From contig VZTJ01004697.1 of NCBI GenBank assembly GCA_013397795.1, positions 910,649 to 974,648 on the forward strand: a stretch of DNA of 64,000 nt. Reading direction: 5' to 3'. Under the pieces are notes generated by a model. The model saw only the letters and a list, made by a program, of their open reading frames with translations. It was not told the origin of the DNA and did no database searches. Position 1 is the stretch's first letter. Every line of letters starts with the position of its first letter. Position numbers and translations under genes: made by a program. Below are positions 62,701 through 64,000 of this stretch, one piece after another. The DNA is from Orthonyx spaldingii. Its lineage: Eukaryota; Chordata; Aves; Passeriformes; Orthonychidae.

Positions 62701-64000
62701 TTATTAGGGGGAGGCAAAACAAACACAGCGTGAGTGCATTAACCTTGTTTTCACAGGAACGGGCTGAAAGTCCTCTCTCTCCCTGCCCAAACACAGAGGT
62801 CTGGAAGAAATGTAACCCCTCACTTTGGAGTAGAAGACCACTTCTAACTCCTGGGGTGAGGAGGAGACATATAGGAGACGTGTTCTTGGGCATCGTTGGC
62901 TCCTGCAAGGCTTGATGCACCTTGCTTTTGGATCAGCTCTTGAAAGATGCTGGAAAGTAGCTTTTTCCTCACATTGCTCCCAACGACAGTGACTTCAAAG
63001 TTAAAACATCAAAATGCTTGGTGCTGCAACGAAGAACACGCAGGTGCTGAATGGGCATATTATGAAGCATGTCCATGTGTGTTACTGTAGCACAGTGTGG
63101 TGTCCACAGAGAGATTGTCTGCATGGCTGGCAGGGGAGCGCTGCTGGGGAAGGGCTGGCCCGAAAGAATGGCATTGTCCAAGTTCACATCGCTCCCGCAT
63201 CAACTGGCAACTGCTGCCTCTGGGGAGAGACTTCCCGGGGATCTGACATGAGGCATTGTGCTCTCTGCCTGTGGATTTGCACCTAAGAAGCGCTGATCTA
63301 TAAAGCCAGTCTTGAAACCATCTTGGAGCTACGTTTGCTTCAGAGCTAGCATTGCTCTGGCAGGCTGCCCAGGGATTTAGGCTCAGTTAATCCAAGCTTG
63401 GCTCTCCATGGCAGACACCCATGGAACAAAGGGAATAAAGCTTCCACGACCCCATCGAGTTGCTGGTCAATCTCTCAGCCAGGTGCAGAAAGTGGGCTGG
63501 GCAACCCTCAGTGAACTGTCTTGGATCAGACAGGGGCAAATTCCCAGCAGGGGTGTGCAGACAAATCTATAGAGATTTTCTTGCCATAATTTCCCAAGTC
63601 TGGGAGCATCGCACACCGAGCCCCCAGTGCCTGTGCGTTTCACACAACCTTTAAAGCCCAGCTGTGCTGAAATTCATCACTGCTGCTTTCTGTGCCGGCA
63701 ATCTTACAGGGAAATAAAAAACAAGAAGCCAAGGAGGAAAATAAATTCAGTTTTCAGTTCTGCTATATGTTATGTCCGTAGGATTATACTGATCATTAAT
63801 TTTTAAACATTAATATGTTAGAGTTGATACAAGCAGTACCAGTGCTGTAAGAATGATAATCAGGTGTGAGGGATTAGGGTTACAAGCAGTTTGTGAGATG
63901 CTGTTGTCTGTTGTTTAAGCATTGCCTAATAATTTGTTAGTCCTAATGGTCACCTAATTGGGTTTTTAACTATGCTGTTTATAAATGGAATCTAAACATA
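59706..64000. other. Sequence downstream of KCNQ1, no gene seen
   Basis: Somewhat more GC-rich than the intron, especially 60130-60400 and 60740-61250. A frame at 60154-60390 shows no recognisable domain. In mammals CDKN1C follows KCNQ1 in the opposite orientation, but no CDK-inhibitor motif or GC-rich repeat typical of CDKN1C is seen here. Confidence 0.5.
61035..61235 (+). mobile_element. Ancient CORE-SINE/MIR-like element
   Basis: GTGTGACCTCAGGGCGAGTCATTTCACCTG is the MIR core. It is followed by CTTGTTTGTTTAGACC, CTCAGGACAGGGAGGG, TGTGTTTGCTCAGTGCC, and an end in CAGATAAATAATTA. The order is the same as in the elements at 22465 and 39685. It overlaps a chance frame (60845-61231). Confidence 0.72.

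Noticed and set aside
59706..64000. CDKN1C, the mammalian neighbour downstream
   Set aside because: No CDK-inhibitor domain or characteristic GC-rich repeat in any frame. The gene probably lies beyond the window.

Overview
The window is vertebrate nuclear DNA, almost certainly from a bird. It has long AT-rich non-coding stretches, several CR1 LINE 3' ends with the avian tail (…TTCCAACCC…ATTCTATGATTCTATG), and one LTR of a retroviral family common in bird genomes. It contains no bacterial operons, CRISPR arrays or phage-like modules. Nearly all open reading frames are chance frames of 60-165 codons.

Only one host coding segment can be supported: the terminal coding exon of KCNQ1 (Kv7.1 voltage-gated potassium channel alpha subunit) on the + strand at 57429-57632. 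It starts at a clean 3' splice site in phase 0, as the last human exon does. It encodes the end of the helix-D coiled coil (VTQMDQKLNLITDMLHHL), a linker shorter than the mammalian one, and the conserved LPTYEQLTVP tail. The 3' UTR follows, with three candidate AATAAA signals between 58326 and 59682. I looked for the preceding exon (62 nt in human, encoding about [20 protein letters not shown]) and did not find it. Positions 1-57428 therefore read as the 3' part of one very large last intron; the equivalent human intron is also tens of kilobases.

Region by region: 1-1584 is intron with one old palindromic repeat. 1585-3588 is a truncated endogenous retrovirus 3' end with its LTR (minus sense) between two ~250-bp direct repeats. 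3589-22464 is unannotatable intron. 22465-34135 holds two CORE-SINE/MIR-like fossils, two CR1 3' ends, a possible polyadenylated retrocopy fragment, a small CpG-enriched patch and an assembly gap. 38985-49832 holds a third SINE fossil, four CR1 pieces and a 50-A tract. 53540-53675 is another CR1 piece. 57429-59700 is the KCNQ1 exon and 3' UTR. 59700-64000 is downstream sequence with one SINE fossil and no gene; the mammalian neighbour CDKN1C is not reached.

No new multi-gene system was found. The most informative structure is the ERV block. One ERV terminus lies exactly at the end of the left direct repeat, and the right repeat still carries what looks like the unoccupied target site. That arrangement suggests an ancient unequal exchange between filled and empty alleles.
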